Part shown: in pieces, positions 1 to 6,520 of the stretch
Position numbering within the stretch: the stretch's first letter is position 1
How the letters are laid out: every line of letters begins with the position of its first letter
Source: Bacteroidota bacterium
GTDB taxonomy: Bacteria; Bacteroidota; Ignavibacteria; SZUA-365; JAADGX01
Assembly: GCA_024276335.1 (NCBI GenBank)
Contig: JAJRXL010000103.1
Span: 1 to 7,356 of the forward strand
Reading direction: 5' to 3'
Length of the DNA stretch: 7,356 nucleotides
Translations under genes and position numbers: made by a program
Notes under the pieces: model-generated
Database searches by the model: none
What the model saw: the letters and a program-made list of their open reading frames with translations, nothing else
Told to the model about the DNA's origin: nothing

Positions 1-1545
1 ATCAATGCTTTCCGGGCGGTGGGAACCGAAAAGTTGCCCTCCGTGCGCATCGAAAACGTGACTTTTACGGACCCGGGCAACGACGGGCAGTTTTATCCCG
101 GTGAAGAGGTAAAAGTCACGGTTGTGCTGAAAAACTACCTGTCGGCGACCACGGGCACGGTTGAACTGACCCTGGAAGCGGCAACAGGCGCGTCGGCGGT
201 AACCATTGGCACGGCGACGACGACGGTACCTCCCCTGGCGACCAATGACGTGCGTTCTGCAACCGCGCCCATGACGTTCACCGTGCAACCGTCCCGGCAG
301 TACGATTTGGAGGTCATCTTCCGCGTGTTGATCAAGAGCGGCTCCTACGAAGATTTTGATTTTTTCACTGTTTCCGTCAATCCGTCCTACCAGACCCTGG
401 GCAACGGAAGGCTGGCCTTGACCATTCCGGCGGATGGATCGCTTGGGCATCCCGATTATCCCGACAACGAGCTCGGGATCGGGATGCGGTACGGCGGCTC
501 CGATCTTTACCTGTGGATGGGAGCGCTCATGATCGGGACGGATGCCAGGCGCGTGGTGTCCGCCGCCCGGCACAGCGTGGATTTCTTCCGCAGGGAACGA
601 GATTTTGCCATCGTCAAGGCGACGGAAATGATCCAGCCGGGCAGGCAGGCGGCGGTCGAAACGAACTGCCTCTTCCGGGATTCCCGTGCCGATTCAGCGC
701 GGAAGCTTGGCGTGGAGGTTGACCTCCACGGGTACGATTTTACGAACGAGGGGGTACAAGAAGTGCTGCTCACGCGCTACCGCGTCGTCAACACCGGCTC
801 GTCGGCCATTGCCGGTATGCGCATCGGTCTTTTCATGGACGCCGGCGGCGCGACATACGTGATACGGCGCGTGGATTTCGATGAAAACAGGCTCCTGGGA
901 ACGGTCTCCGGGGGGAGCTTCCCGGTCTTCGGTTCCTTCGTGATCGACAGCTTGCCCAGGTCCGCCCCCGAAGGACCGAATTTCTTTGCGATCAATAATG
1001 ATCCGCAGGGTGTCGGTACGCCGTTTGGAACCTACGACGGATTCACACAGGCGGAGAAATGGCGTTCGCTTTCCGATAAGAACGGCAAGACCTCCATCGG
1101 ACCGGGAAATGTCGCGTACATTATCTCCAGCCGGTCTTTCGATCTCGAGCCCGGCGACACGGCCGAAGTAGTATTCGGTCACGTCGCGGGATTCACGCTG
1201 GGATCCGTGCAGCGCAAGGTGGATAAGGCAGTGGATGTTTGGAATCGTCGGACCCCCGTGTCGGTCGATCGTCCCGGCCTCGTCGATTTTCGTCTCGAGG
1301 CGAACTATCCCAACCCCTTCAGCGACGTTACGACCATCTCCTTCCGGACGCCGGTTGAGGGAAACGTTCGGTTGCGCCTGTTCAACACGTTGGGAAAGAC
1401 GGTGTTCGACCGCTCCTTCCGGGATCTCGCGCCCGGAAAGCACCGGCTCCGGTTCCTGAGGGGCTCGTTGCCCGCAGGGGTGTACATCGTATCGTTGGAA
1501 ACCAGGGCGGGCAGGTTGACGCGCAGGATGGTAATCAGGCGTTAA
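1..1545 (+). CDS. Secreted protein with T9SS type A sorting domain, probable C-terminal part of a subtilase (5' partial)
   Basis: The frame is open from base 1 to a TAA at 1543-1545, giving 514 visible residues; the start is upstream of the window. The first residues, INAFRAV, resemble the end of an S8 subtilase catalytic domain (G-x-G-x-I/V-N-A-x-x-A-V), so a protease domain probably precedes; no catalytic residue is visible, so this is inference. Residues about 14-130 form a beta-rich module of the adhesion/Ig-like kind (DPGNDGQFYPGEEV, then VVLKNY). Residues about 135-400 form a second beta-rich region (HPDYPDNELGIGMRYGG, then GLFMDAGG) of a type seen in large secreted FCB proteins. The last 85 or so residues are a type IX sorting domain: NYPNPF at bases 1303-1320, LFNTLGK, LPAGVYIV, and a basic C-terminus ending RRMVIRR. 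The known role of this domain is to direct outer membrane export by T9SS. A GTG at base 19 is only the first start-like codon in view, not a credible start. An alternative is a non-protease surface protein sharing these C-terminal modules. Confidence 0.85.
   Translation: MNAFRAVGTEKLPSVRIENVTFTDPGNDGQFYPGEEVKVTVVLKNYLSATTGTVELTLEAATGASAVTIGTATTTVPPLATNDVRSATAPMTFTVQPSRQYDLEVIFRVLIKSGSYEDFDFFTVSVNPSYQTLGNGRLALTIPADGSLGHPDYPDNELGIGMRYGGSDLYLWMGALMIGTDARRVVSAARHSVDFFRRERDFAIVKATEMIQPGRQAAVETNCLFRDSRADSARKLGVEVDLHGYDFTNEGVQEVLLTRYRVVNTGSSAIAGMRIGLFMDAGGATYVIRRVDFDENRLLGTVSGGSFPVFGSFVIDSLPRSAPEGPNFFAINNDPQGVGTPFGTYDGFTQAEKWRSLSDKNGKTSIGPGNVAYIISSRSFDLEPGDTAEVVFGHVAGFTLGSVQRKVDKAVDVWNRRTPVSVDRPGLVDFRLEANYPNPFSDVTTISFRTPVEGNVRLRLFNTLGKTVFDRSFRDLAPGKHRLRFLRGSLPAGVYIVSLETRAGRLTRRMVIRR
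711..730. repeat. Perfect 9-bp inverted repeat inside the secreted-protein gene
   Basis: CGTGGAGGT (711-719) is followed by TG and then its exact reverse complement ACCTCCACG (722-730). It lies wholly inside coding sequence and encodes V-E-V-D-L-H, a plausible beta-strand pattern, so it may be coincidental. No T-run follows, so it is not a typical intrinsic terminator. Confidence 0.55.
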
Positions 1546-1569
1546 GCGATTTGGTGTCGTGGACGGGGG

Positions 1570-2109
1570 TCAATTGAAATTCAGGTCGTCCAGCCACTCG
1601 TCGAGGTTCACTGGTTTTTTCTTTTCGAAATCGTAGAACGTTCGCCGCATGAGATCGGCGAGATTGACACGGTACTCGAGCAGCGCTTCCAGGGCGTTGA
1701 GCTGGGCATTGGTCAGCCGGTCCTGGGCCTGGGTGAGTTCGTTGCTGGTGACGTTTCCCACGCGGAACCGCGCCAGGGTGATGTCATAGGCCCTGCGCGC
1801 AACTTCCTTCGCCTTGTTCAATATTTCCACGCGGTCCGCGGCGGATTCGACTTTTCGAACCAATTCGGTTATCTCTTGTTCGATCATGAGGTCTTCCTGC
1901 TCGGCGAAGTACCGTGCTTGCCGCAGGCGCGCTTCGGCTCCTTCGACTTCGCGGGCGTGGCGCCCCCAATCGAGGATGGGGACGGTCAGGGTGAAAACAA
2001 CGGCGTTGATATTTCTCGTATCACGGAAGAGAAGATTAAATTCACGGTCGGTCTTGGAAAGACCGTAGGTTGCCGTCAAGTCGCCGCGGATAGTGCGCCG
2101 GGCCTCCAC
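1570..2109 (-). CDS. TolC-family protein, C-terminal part after the amber stop
   Basis: The 179 codons after the TAG continue the same frame and supply the rest of the second OEP repeat: the strand VVFTLTVPILDWGR (a PxxDWG/GGR-type motif typical of the family), a long coiled helix through VESAADRVEILNKAKEVA, the helix-turn signature RVGNVTSNELTQAQDRL, and a closing helix ending LADLMRRT. A GTG codon directly follows the TAG at 2109-2107, so gene finders may call this as a separate gene. It would lack a signal peptide, and no ribosome binding site sits at a sensible distance, so independent function is doubtful. It is best read as the second half of the interrupted gene. Confidence 0.6.
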   Translation of the reverse strand: MEARRTIRGDLTATYGLSKTDREFNLLFRDTRNINAVVFTLTVPILDWGRHAREVEGAEARLRQARYFAEQEDLMIEQEITELVRKVESAADRVEILNKAKEVARRAYDITLARFRVGNVTSNELTQAQDRLTNAQLNALEALLEYRVNLADLMRRTFYDFEKKKPVNLDEWLDDLNFN

Positions 2110-3096
2110 CTAGTCCAGGGTCATGCGGCTGCGTTCGATATCATAGAGCGCCCGTTTCAGCTCGACCCGGTTCTTTTTCCCCATCTCCACGGCAAGTTTC
2201 GTGTCGATGCGGACGCGCGTGAACGTGGTATCCTCAAGAACGGGATGGAGTTGCTCCTTGAGGGGGAGACCGATCAGCAAGTTGAACCCGCTTTCCTGTA
2301 ACCGCACGTCGGATTCGGAAGAAAAGAGATCGTTGCGGGCTTGGGCGAGGTCAACTTGCAATTGCAAGGCATCCACTTCGGCTATCAGTCCCGCCTTGTA
2401 CTGGTTGAGTGCCGTACGGTATGATTCTTCCTGCTGCTTGACGCGTTCGCGCTGGATCTCCAGGCGTTTCCGGGCGCTGTACAGCTTATAGAACGAGTTT
2501 GTCACGTTGAAAATGATATCGAGAACGGTGCGGCCGTTTTCAAGAAGGGCCTGGTCGTAATCCAATTCCGCGCGTCTCAGGGATATTTTCTGCGTATTGG
2601 GAACGAACAGAGGTTGCTTGAGCCGGAGAGCGAAGTTCGTGTAGTAATCGGAAAAATCGTTTGCGCAGCTGATCTGGTTTCGTTTGTAGAGCAAGCCGGA
2701 AAACGAGATCGTGCTGTTCGTCCAGAGGATGGGTTGTGAGATGGTCAGGTTGGCCTCGTACTGGGTGCGTTGGATGGAGAAATACTCCGTGATGCCGGTA
2801 ATCGGGTTGAACTGCGGCGAAAGGGTGCTGGTATAACTGGGAATGTTCAAGTTCAAATCGATGGACGAGAGCAAGCTCAATCGCGCTGCTTCCGCCGAGG
2901 CGCGGGACATCCGCAATTGTTCCCTGGCGGCCCTGGCGGCATAGCTCTGTTCCAAGGCGATGGAAAGGGCCTCGCTTAGGCTCAGGTTCCGTTGTGCGTG
3001 CACGCTCTGGCGCGGAACGAAGGAAATAGCAATTACCGCGACGAGGAAGAGGGATGACATCATGCGCTTGAATGCTGGGTGAAACGGGGTTTTCAC
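2110..3096 (-). CDS. TolC-family protein, N-terminal part up to the amber stop
   Basis: If TAG acts as a stop, this is what is made: 328 residues with the signal peptide (cleavage near residue 34), the whole first OEP repeat and the start of the second. Visible family features are the N-terminal LSLSEALSIALEQS helix, the beta-strand segment YEANLTISQPIL, and the long helical hairpin with YKAGLIAEVDALQLQ and LLIGLP, which matches the usual helix-turn pattern ending in LxxLLGLP. The second repeat begins at KNRVELKRA and stops at RSRMTLD. Without the remaining strands and helices the chain should not build the 12-strand, 12-helix trimeric channel, so a functional truncated product is unlikely. 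Confidence 0.75.
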   Translation of the reverse strand: MKTPFHPAFKRMMSSLFLVAVIAISFVPRQSVHAQRNLSLSEALSIALEQSYAARAAREQLRMSRASAEAARLSLLSSIDLNLNIPSYTSTLSPQFNPITGITEYFSIQRTQYEANLTISQPILWTNSTISFSGLLYKRNQISCANDFSDYYTNFALRLKQPLFVPNTQKISLRRAELDYDQALLENGRTVLDIIFNVTNSFYKLYSARKRLEIQRERVKQQEESYRTALNQYKAGLIAEVDALQLQVDLAQARNDLFSSESDVRLQESGFNLLIGLPLKEQLHPVLEDTTFTRVRIDTKLAVEMGKKNRVELKRALYDIERSRMTLD

Positions 3097-3104
3097 GGTT
3101 CGAA

Positions 3105-3109
3105 CCTCT
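3105..3109 (-). promoter_or_regulatory. Ribosome binding site for tolC
   Basis: Read on the minus strand this is AGAGG, eight bases before the GTG at 3096-3094. It decides the start in favour of that GTG over the tandem ATG codons 11-12 codons downstream, which would leave the signal peptide without its basic N-terminal region. Confidence 0.55.
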
Positions 3110-3219
3110 GGTTACCGTAGTTGATACAGACAATCATCATGAAAATGTGACGAAAGAAGAGCAGGGGATGTTTCCCTGCACGATCGGGTTTATTCATGGC
3201 AGGAAATCCGCGACCGTCC

Positions 3220-3245
3220 AATATGTTTGTACATTATCGCATATT
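3220..3245 (-). promoter_or_regulatory. Possible tolC promoter -10 element inside an inverted repeat
   Basis: AATATG (3220-3225) and CATATT (3240-3245) form a 6-bp dyad separated by 14 bases. Inside it, the minus strand reads TGCGATAAT (3241-3233), close to an extended -10 (TGnTATAAT). TGTACA (3228-3233) is a smaller palindrome in the same stretch. No clear -35 lies upstream, and no Bacteroidota-type TAnnTTTG was found on the minus strand here. If real, it would start tolC transcription about 130 bases before the GTG, and the dyad could be an operator. Weak evidence. Confidence 0.22.
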
Positions 3246-3487
3246 CGGTTTCGCGTTTCGGATTCATAACAGAAAGTTAGCATTCTAGCGGATGATGCAA
3301 AAGAAAAACCTTGAGATGCGGTTGAAACGATTGCAAGCGAAGATGGGTGGGGGAGGTCAATATTTCTTCCAGGCCGAGGGAAGAGGCTGAAGCAGTTGTC
3401 TCATCAGAACGTGCAGGAGGGAGTTATTGCCCCCGTTCTTTGGGCCAGGTTCCAAATGGGCGAATCAGACGGCGGACGACGAGCGGA

Positions 3488-3529
3488 GTTGAACCATAAA
3501 CTGGTTGAACCACAAAGGACGCAAAGAAG
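3488..3529. repeat. Short direct repeats: 16-base period, then 9-base CAAAG units
   Basis: GTTGAACCATAAA (3488-3500) recurs as GTTGAACCACAAA (3504-3516), 12 of 13 bases identical, period 16. The second copy runs into two 9-base units, CACAAAGGA (3511-3519) and CGCAAAGAA (3520-3528). Another GCAAAGGAG occurs at 3570-3578. From memory, ACCACAAAGGACxCAAAG strings are common degenerate intergenic repeats in environmental bacterial genomes. On the minus strand they translate to a recurrent spurious peptide of the type CVLCGSTSLWFN, which also appears here. Confidence 0.6.
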
Positions 3530-3539
3530 GCGAAACCTG

Positions 3540-3564
3540 TCCGCCGGAGTCTTGCGGAGGCGGA
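3540..3564. repeat. Mini-hairpin TCCGCC...GGCGGA
   Basis: TCCGCC (3540-3545) pairs with GGCGGA (3559-3564) across a 13-base loop; TCCGC can alternatively pair with GCGGA (3554-3558). The form CCTGTCCGCC-n-GGCGGAAG resembles short palindromic intergenic elements found scattered in many uncultured-bacterium genomes; that resemblance is from memory. No T-run follows, so it is not a typical terminator. Confidence 0.45.
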
Positions 3565-3624
3565 AGACCGCAAAGGAGTTTGAACACTCCGTTCTCAAAT
3601 GCACGTAACCGCGTCATAAAGCGC

Positions 3625-3644
3625 AAAATCGAAAATCGAGAATC
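3625..3644. repeat. Short A-rich tandem repeat (AAAATCG-like)
   Basis: AAAATCG occurs twice in tandem (3625-3631, 3632-3638) and is followed by AGAATC (3639-3644). It is a small degenerate array and part of the same repeat-rich patch as the elements at 3488-3564. Confidence 0.4.
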
Positions 3645-3718
3645 CCCCTTCCCCTTGTCTCCCGGTCCGCTCTGTTGCAATTTCGATACGATGAATAGAC
3701 GACCGTGGCCCACCTTGT

Positions 3719-3748
3719 TTTGTAATCCGTGTTTTATCGTTACTTTTG
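3719..3748 (+). promoter_or_regulatory. Candidate Bacteroidota-type promoter for korAB
   Basis: TACTTTTG (3741-3748) matches the Bacteroidota -7 consensus TAnnTTTG exactly. A TTTG (3719-3722) lies 18 bases before it, near the expected -33 position. Transcription would begin around 3753-3756, leaving a leader of roughly 75 bases before the ATG at 3831. It is the best promoter match seen in the window, but it was found by eye. Confidence 0.45.
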
Positions 3749-3830
3749 GAAAGCATGGATTTTGGTGAAAACCGACCGGATTCGACCTCTACCATTCAGC
3801 ATATCAACATATCTCAATTCACATCGTATC

Positions 3831-5666
3831 ATGAACAACAAGAAATCGAACCACCGCGTTGATTTTGTTCTGCGCATAGCGGGCGAAGGCGGTGAAGGTG
3901 TCATCAGCAGCGGGGAGCTGTTTGCGCAGGCCGCTGCGCGCACCGAGTACCACGTGTTCTCCTACATTACGTACCCGGCGGAAATACGCGGGGGATTTTC
4001 CATGATCCAGGTCCGTGTGCGGGACCGTGAAATTTATTCCATGGGGAGCAGCGTGGACTACCTGGTCGTGTTCAATCAGCAAGCGTATGATCGAACCATC
4101 CAGGACCTTCACGACGGGGGGATGCTTATCTATGACCCGGATACGGTCGAGATCAAGGAAGACCCCGATCACGTGTACTACCCGATTCCCCTGACCGCCC
4201 TGGCAAACGAGGCAACGGGTTCAAACCTGGGAAAAAACGTCGTGGCGCTTGGCGCCCTGGGCAACCTGTTCGACGTTGATAAAACCATTCTCGAGGGGCT
4301 CATCCGTGATCGCTTCAAACACAAGGGCACGGAAGTCGTCGAAAAGAACAAGAAGGCTGTACGGGCCGGGTACAAGGCGGGTGCGAAGAACGGCTGGGAG
4401 AGGAGCTTCCATCTCGGCACGGCATCCGATAACAAGGCGCAGTACATGTTCATTTCCGGCAACGAAGCGGTGGCCCTGGGCGCTCTCGCCGCCGGGTGTC
4501 GTTTCGTGGCCGGTTACCCTATCACGCCTGCCACACCGATTTTTGAAACGCTCATCAAGCTGATGCCCAAGGTGGGAGGCAAGGCAATCCAGATGGAGGA
4601 CGAGATCGCTTCGATCTCGGCCATCATCGGCGCGTCGTTTGCCGGTGAAAAAGCCATCACTCCGACTTCCGGCCCGGGATTGCAGTTGATGGGCGAGCAA
4701 TTGAACCTCGCTTCCATGCTGGAGCTTCCGATCGTCATTGTCAACGTGCAACGGGGAGGACCCAGCACCGGCCTGCCCACGAAGACGGAACAGTCCGATT
4801 TGAAATTTTCCATTTACGGCACGGCGGGTGAATCGCCGCGTGTAATTCTGGCGCCAACTTCAGTGGAGGATTGTTTCTACCAGACCATACGGGCCTTTAA
4901 CCTCGCGGAGCGTTTCCAGATGCCGGTCATCGTGCTGACAGACCAGTCCATCGGCTTTCGCAAGGAAACCGTTCGTATTCCCGATTTCAGCAAGATCACG
5001 TTCGTTGGCGAGTCGATTCCCACGGAGAAGATTTCCATCCCAAGTCCCGGTGAAGTGGAAATCGCGTACAGAATGATCGCCAACGGTGAAAGTCTTGACA
5101 ACTATAAAAGATTCAAGATCACAACCGATGGGGTTTCACCAATGACCATCCCGGGCACCAAGGGTGGGCAGTACCTGGCCACGGGACTGGAGCATACCGA
5201 GGAAGGGAAGGCCAATTACACGCCCGAGAACCATCTCATGATGACGGAGAAGCGATTCAAAAATCTCGAAGTGCTCTCGAGGGCGTTGGAGAAGAATCCG
5301 CCCGAATATCATGGCTCGCCTGACGCAAAGATCGGGGTTATCGGCTGGGGCTCGACCGAAGGAGCCATCCACGAGGCGCGGGACCTGGCGCGCTCGCGGG
5401 GCATCAAGATCAGGCACCTGCATCCGCGGGTTATTTCGCCGCTCCCGGAACGCCAGATCCGTCACTTCCTGGGCGGGCTGAAGCAATTGATCGTCGTCGA
5501 GGAGAACTACACCGGCCAGTTTGCCCATTTCATCAAGGCGAAGTTTGGCGTTCGGCCCATCGAGATGCACAAGTGCGAGGGTATTCCGTTTACGGCGGAA
5601 GAAATCTACAATGGAATTGAAAAAGTCGCGAGGATTATCGATGAAACACGCATTGCAAGATTATAA
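3831..5666 (+). CDS. korA: 2-oxoacid:ferredoxin oxidoreductase subunit alpha (gamma-alpha fusion), probably 2-oxoglutarate
   Basis: A 611-residue protein, the usual size for the fused gamma-alpha subunit. With KorB it catalyses CoA-dependent oxidative decarboxylation of a 2-oxoacid to acyl-CoA and CO2 with reduction of ferredoxin in the cytoplasm (or the reverse carboxylation). Residues about 10-190 are the gamma domain: AGEGGEGVISSGELF near residues 17-31 and YPAEIRGGFS (48-57). Residues about 205-450 are the pyrimidine-binding TPP domain of alpha, with GYPITPAT (228-235), the family's YPITP motif, MEDEIASISAIIGAS (255-269), TSGPGLQLM (279-287) and RGGPSTGLPTKTEQSDL (308-324). Residues about 495-611 are the C-terminal transketolase-like domain (VIGWGSTEGA, LHPRVISPLP). 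The frame is open back to GTG at 3729, but that start would overlap the promoter candidate and add residues upstream of the conserved domain, so ATG 3831 is preferred; no strong Shine-Dalgarno precedes it, which is common in Bacteroidota. It overlaps korB by 26 bases. Substrate choice is inferred from the two-subunit architecture; pyruvate or another 2-oxoacid cannot be excluded. Confidence 0.93.
   Translation: MNNKKSNHRVDFVLRIAGEGGEGVISSGELFAQAAARTEYHVFSYITYPAEIRGGFSMIQVRVRDREIYSMGSSVDYLVVFNQQAYDRTIQDLHDGGMLIYDPDTVEIKEDPDHVYYPIPLTALANEATGSNLGKNVVALGALGNLFDVDKTILEGLIRDRFKHKGTEVVEKNKKAVRAGYKAGAKNGWERSFHLGTASDNKAQYMFISGNEAVALGALAAGCRFVAGYPITPATPIFETLIKLMPKVGGKAIQMEDEIASISAIIGASFAGEKAITPTSGPGLQLMGEQLNLASMLELPIVIVNVQRGGPSTGLPTKTEQSDLKFSIYGTAGESPRVILAPTSVEDCFYQTIRAFNLAERFQMPVIVLTDQSIGFRKETVRIPDFSKITFVGESIPTEKISIPSPGEVEIAYRMIANGESLDNYKRFKITTDGVSPMTIPGTKGGQYLATGLEHTEEGKANYTPENHLMMTEKRFKNLEVLSRALEKNPPEYHGSPDAKIGVIGWGSTEGAIHEARDLARSRGIKIRHLHPRVISPLPERQIRHFLGGLKQLIVVEENYTGQFAHFIKAKFGVRPIEMHKCEGIPFTAEEIYNGIEKVARIIDETRIARL
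5628..5634 (+). promoter_or_regulatory. Ribosome binding site for korB inside korA
   Basis: GCGAGGA ends six bases before ATG 5641. It supports that start over the in-frame ATGs at 5521 and 5611, which would add a basic, low-complexity N-terminal tail not expected in KorB. Confidence 0.5.
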
Positions 5667-6495
5667 GAGTATCATTTCCCCGGTCTGGTGCCCGGGTTGC
5701 GGCGATTACGGCGTCCTCACCGCCCTGGAGCGCGCGTTGGTTGCGTTGAATATTCCACCGGAGGACATCGTTTCCGTATCCGGGATCGGGTGCTCTGGTC
5801 GGTTTTCGCATTACCTCAACACGTATTCGTTGCACGGAACACACGGGCGGGCTGTGCCCACGGCCCTGGGGGTCAAGGCGGCCAATCCCGACCTGACCGT
5901 GTTTGCCGTGGGCGGCGACGGCGATGGACTTGGTATCGGGGGCGGGCATATCGTGCACGCGGCGCGCAAGAACGTCGATATCACTTACTTGCTGATGGAT
6001 AATTCCGTGTACGGGTTGACGAAGGGGCAGACCTCGCCGACCACCCCGATAGGGGAGAGGACCAAGACCTCGCCTTACGGAGCCTACGAGGATGCGCTGG
6101 AGGCCATCCCCATTTTCCTCGCTTACGATGTCACGTTCATTGCGCGGGCAAACGGCACGAACGTCAAGGAACTGACCGAAATACTGGTAAAAGCGATTTC
6201 ACACAAGGGCATGTCCATCGTGTACATCCTTTCGCCGTGTCGGACGTTTCCCGTCATGGACCCCAAGGAATTGCGGTCGATCCTGCATCCGCTGCCGGAG
6301 GATTACAAGCCGGACAACAAGCTGAAAGCCATGGAGTTTGCATACAGCAAAGAACCGCTGTACACCGGTATTTTCTACCACATTCAAAAACCGACGCTGG
6401 ACGACCGTCTGAACAGGGAAATCGAAAAGGCGACCGGCAAGAACGGCCGAAAGAGGGAGATGAGCGTGGAGCGGATTCTTAACGGGTTCGTGTAA
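5641..6495 (+). CDS. korB: 2-oxoacid:ferredoxin oxidoreductase subunit beta, probably 2-oxoglutarate
   Basis: A 284-residue protein, a normal length for KorB, which binds thiamine diphosphate and one [4Fe-4S] cluster and passes electrons to ferredoxin. The likely cluster ligands are all present: C17 and C20 in WCPGCGDYG, C51 in GIGCSGRFS, and C200 in LSPCRTFP. The TPP/Mg site is clear: GGDGDGLGIGGGH (91-103), then LLMDNSVYGLTKGQTSPTT (117-135), the family's dNxxYGxTxGQxSPTT motif. GTHGRAVPTALGVKAANP (66-83) is also typical. The start at 5641 lies inside the last codons of korA, in a different frame, so the two subunits are probably translationally coupled and made in equal amounts. There is no third subunit and no ferredoxin gene directly downstream, as is usual for the two-subunit KorAB form. 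2-oxoglutarate as substrate is inferred from resemblance to KorB rather than PorB proteins. Confidence 0.94.
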   Translation: MKHALQDYKSIISPVWCPGCGDYGVLTALERALVALNIPPEDIVSVSGIGCSGRFSHYLNTYSLHGTHGRAVPTALGVKAANPDLTVFAVGGDGDGLGIGGGHIVHAARKNVDITYLLMDNSVYGLTKGQTSPTTPIGERTKTSPYGAYEDALEAIPIFLAYDVTFIARANGTNVKELTEILVKAISHKGMSIVYILSPCRTFPVMDPKELRSILHPLPEDYKPDNKLKAMEFAYSKEPLYTGIFYHIQKPTLDDRLNREIEKATGKNGRKREMSVERILNGFV

Positions 6496-6520
6496 ATCGC
6501 AAAACGAACGCGGGACGTGT

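Larger units (their letters stand above)
1570..3096 (-). pseudogene. tolC: TolC-family outer membrane efflux protein gene interrupted by one in-frame amber codon
   Basis: Reading leftward from GTG at 3096-3094 to TGA at 1572-1570 gives 508 codons in one frame, a normal to slightly long TolC-family length, broken only by TAG at 2112-2110 (codon 329). TolC-family proteins are trimeric outer membrane channels that carry the export step of tripartite efflux pumps or type I secretion. The N-terminus is a Sec signal peptide (basic start, hydrophobic LFLVAVIAISFV, cleavage likely after VHA at residue 34). Two OEP repeats follow, about residues 36-265 and 275-490. The stop falls in the second repeat, between SRMTLD and VEARRT, where family members read on without a break. 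Both sides look well kept, with no frameshift. A single CAG to TAG change would explain it. Either the gene is freshly inactivated, the codon is suppressed, or the base is a sequencing or assembly error. The GTG start is supported by AGAGG eight bases upstream. It is convergent with the secreted-protein gene, 24 bases away. Confidence 0.8.
3097..3830. other. Long divergent intergenic region between tolC and korA
   Basis: No convincing gene is present in these 734 bases. Several short frames are open on both strands, but none combines a start signal with protein-like composition. The tolC side (to about 3250) holds the ribosome binding site and a possible promoter. From about 3300 to 3480 I see nothing definite apart from an imperfect hairpin, GAACG (3407-3411) with CGTTC (3434-3438). 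From 3488 to 3644 lies a cluster of short repeats and a mini-hairpin (separate entries). The korA promoter candidate and 5' leader take up the last 110 bases. The stretch looks more A/T-rich than the flanking genes. Confidence 0.7.

Noticed and set aside
694..1443. Long 249-codon open frame on the minus strand inside the secreted-protein gene
   Set aside because: It lies antisense to a clearly protein-like frame with domain motifs, is rich in Arg and Gly as expected for a shadow frame in GC-rich DNA, and has no recognisable motif.
2110..2112. Pyrrolysine or genome-wide TAG recoding
   Set aside because: Only one in-frame TAG in the window, at a site expected to hold an ordinary residue; a point mutation or base error is simpler.
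2540..3133. 197-codon minus-strand frame overlapping tolC in another frame
   Set aside because: The tolC frame here carries a signal peptide and OEP motifs; the other frame has no family features and is a shadow.
3407..3438. Imperfect hairpin GAACG...CGTTC with inner GGG/CCC as a terminator or RNA element
   Set aside because: A seven-base bulge interrupts the stem, no gene ends nearby and the following T-run is too short.
3427..3492. 21-codon micro-frame starting TTG after a perfect AGGAGGG
   Set aside because: Good spacing from the ribosome binding-like site, but a TTG start, no protein-like features, no promoter and location in repeat-rich intergenic DNA; likely chance.
3404..3604. 66-codon minus-strand frame containing LCVLCGSTSLWFN
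   Set aside because: This peptide pattern arises from the CACAAAGGACGCAAAG-type intergenic repeat and is a familiar spurious hypothetical protein.
3729..3830. N-terminal extension of KorA from a GTG at 3729
   Set aside because: It overlaps the TAnnTTTG promoter candidate and adds residues unlike the conserved gamma domain, which begins just after ATG 3831.
3097..3830. CRISPR array, tRNA or insertion sequence in the long gap
   Set aside because: The repeats are too short and irregular for CRISPR, no cloverleaf was found, and there is no transposase frame or terminal inverted repeat pair.
5521..5640. N-terminal extension of KorB from ATG 5521
   Set aside because: The 40 extra residues are basic and lie in a shadow frame of korA; ATG 5641 has a ribosome binding site and gives the normal KorB N-terminus.
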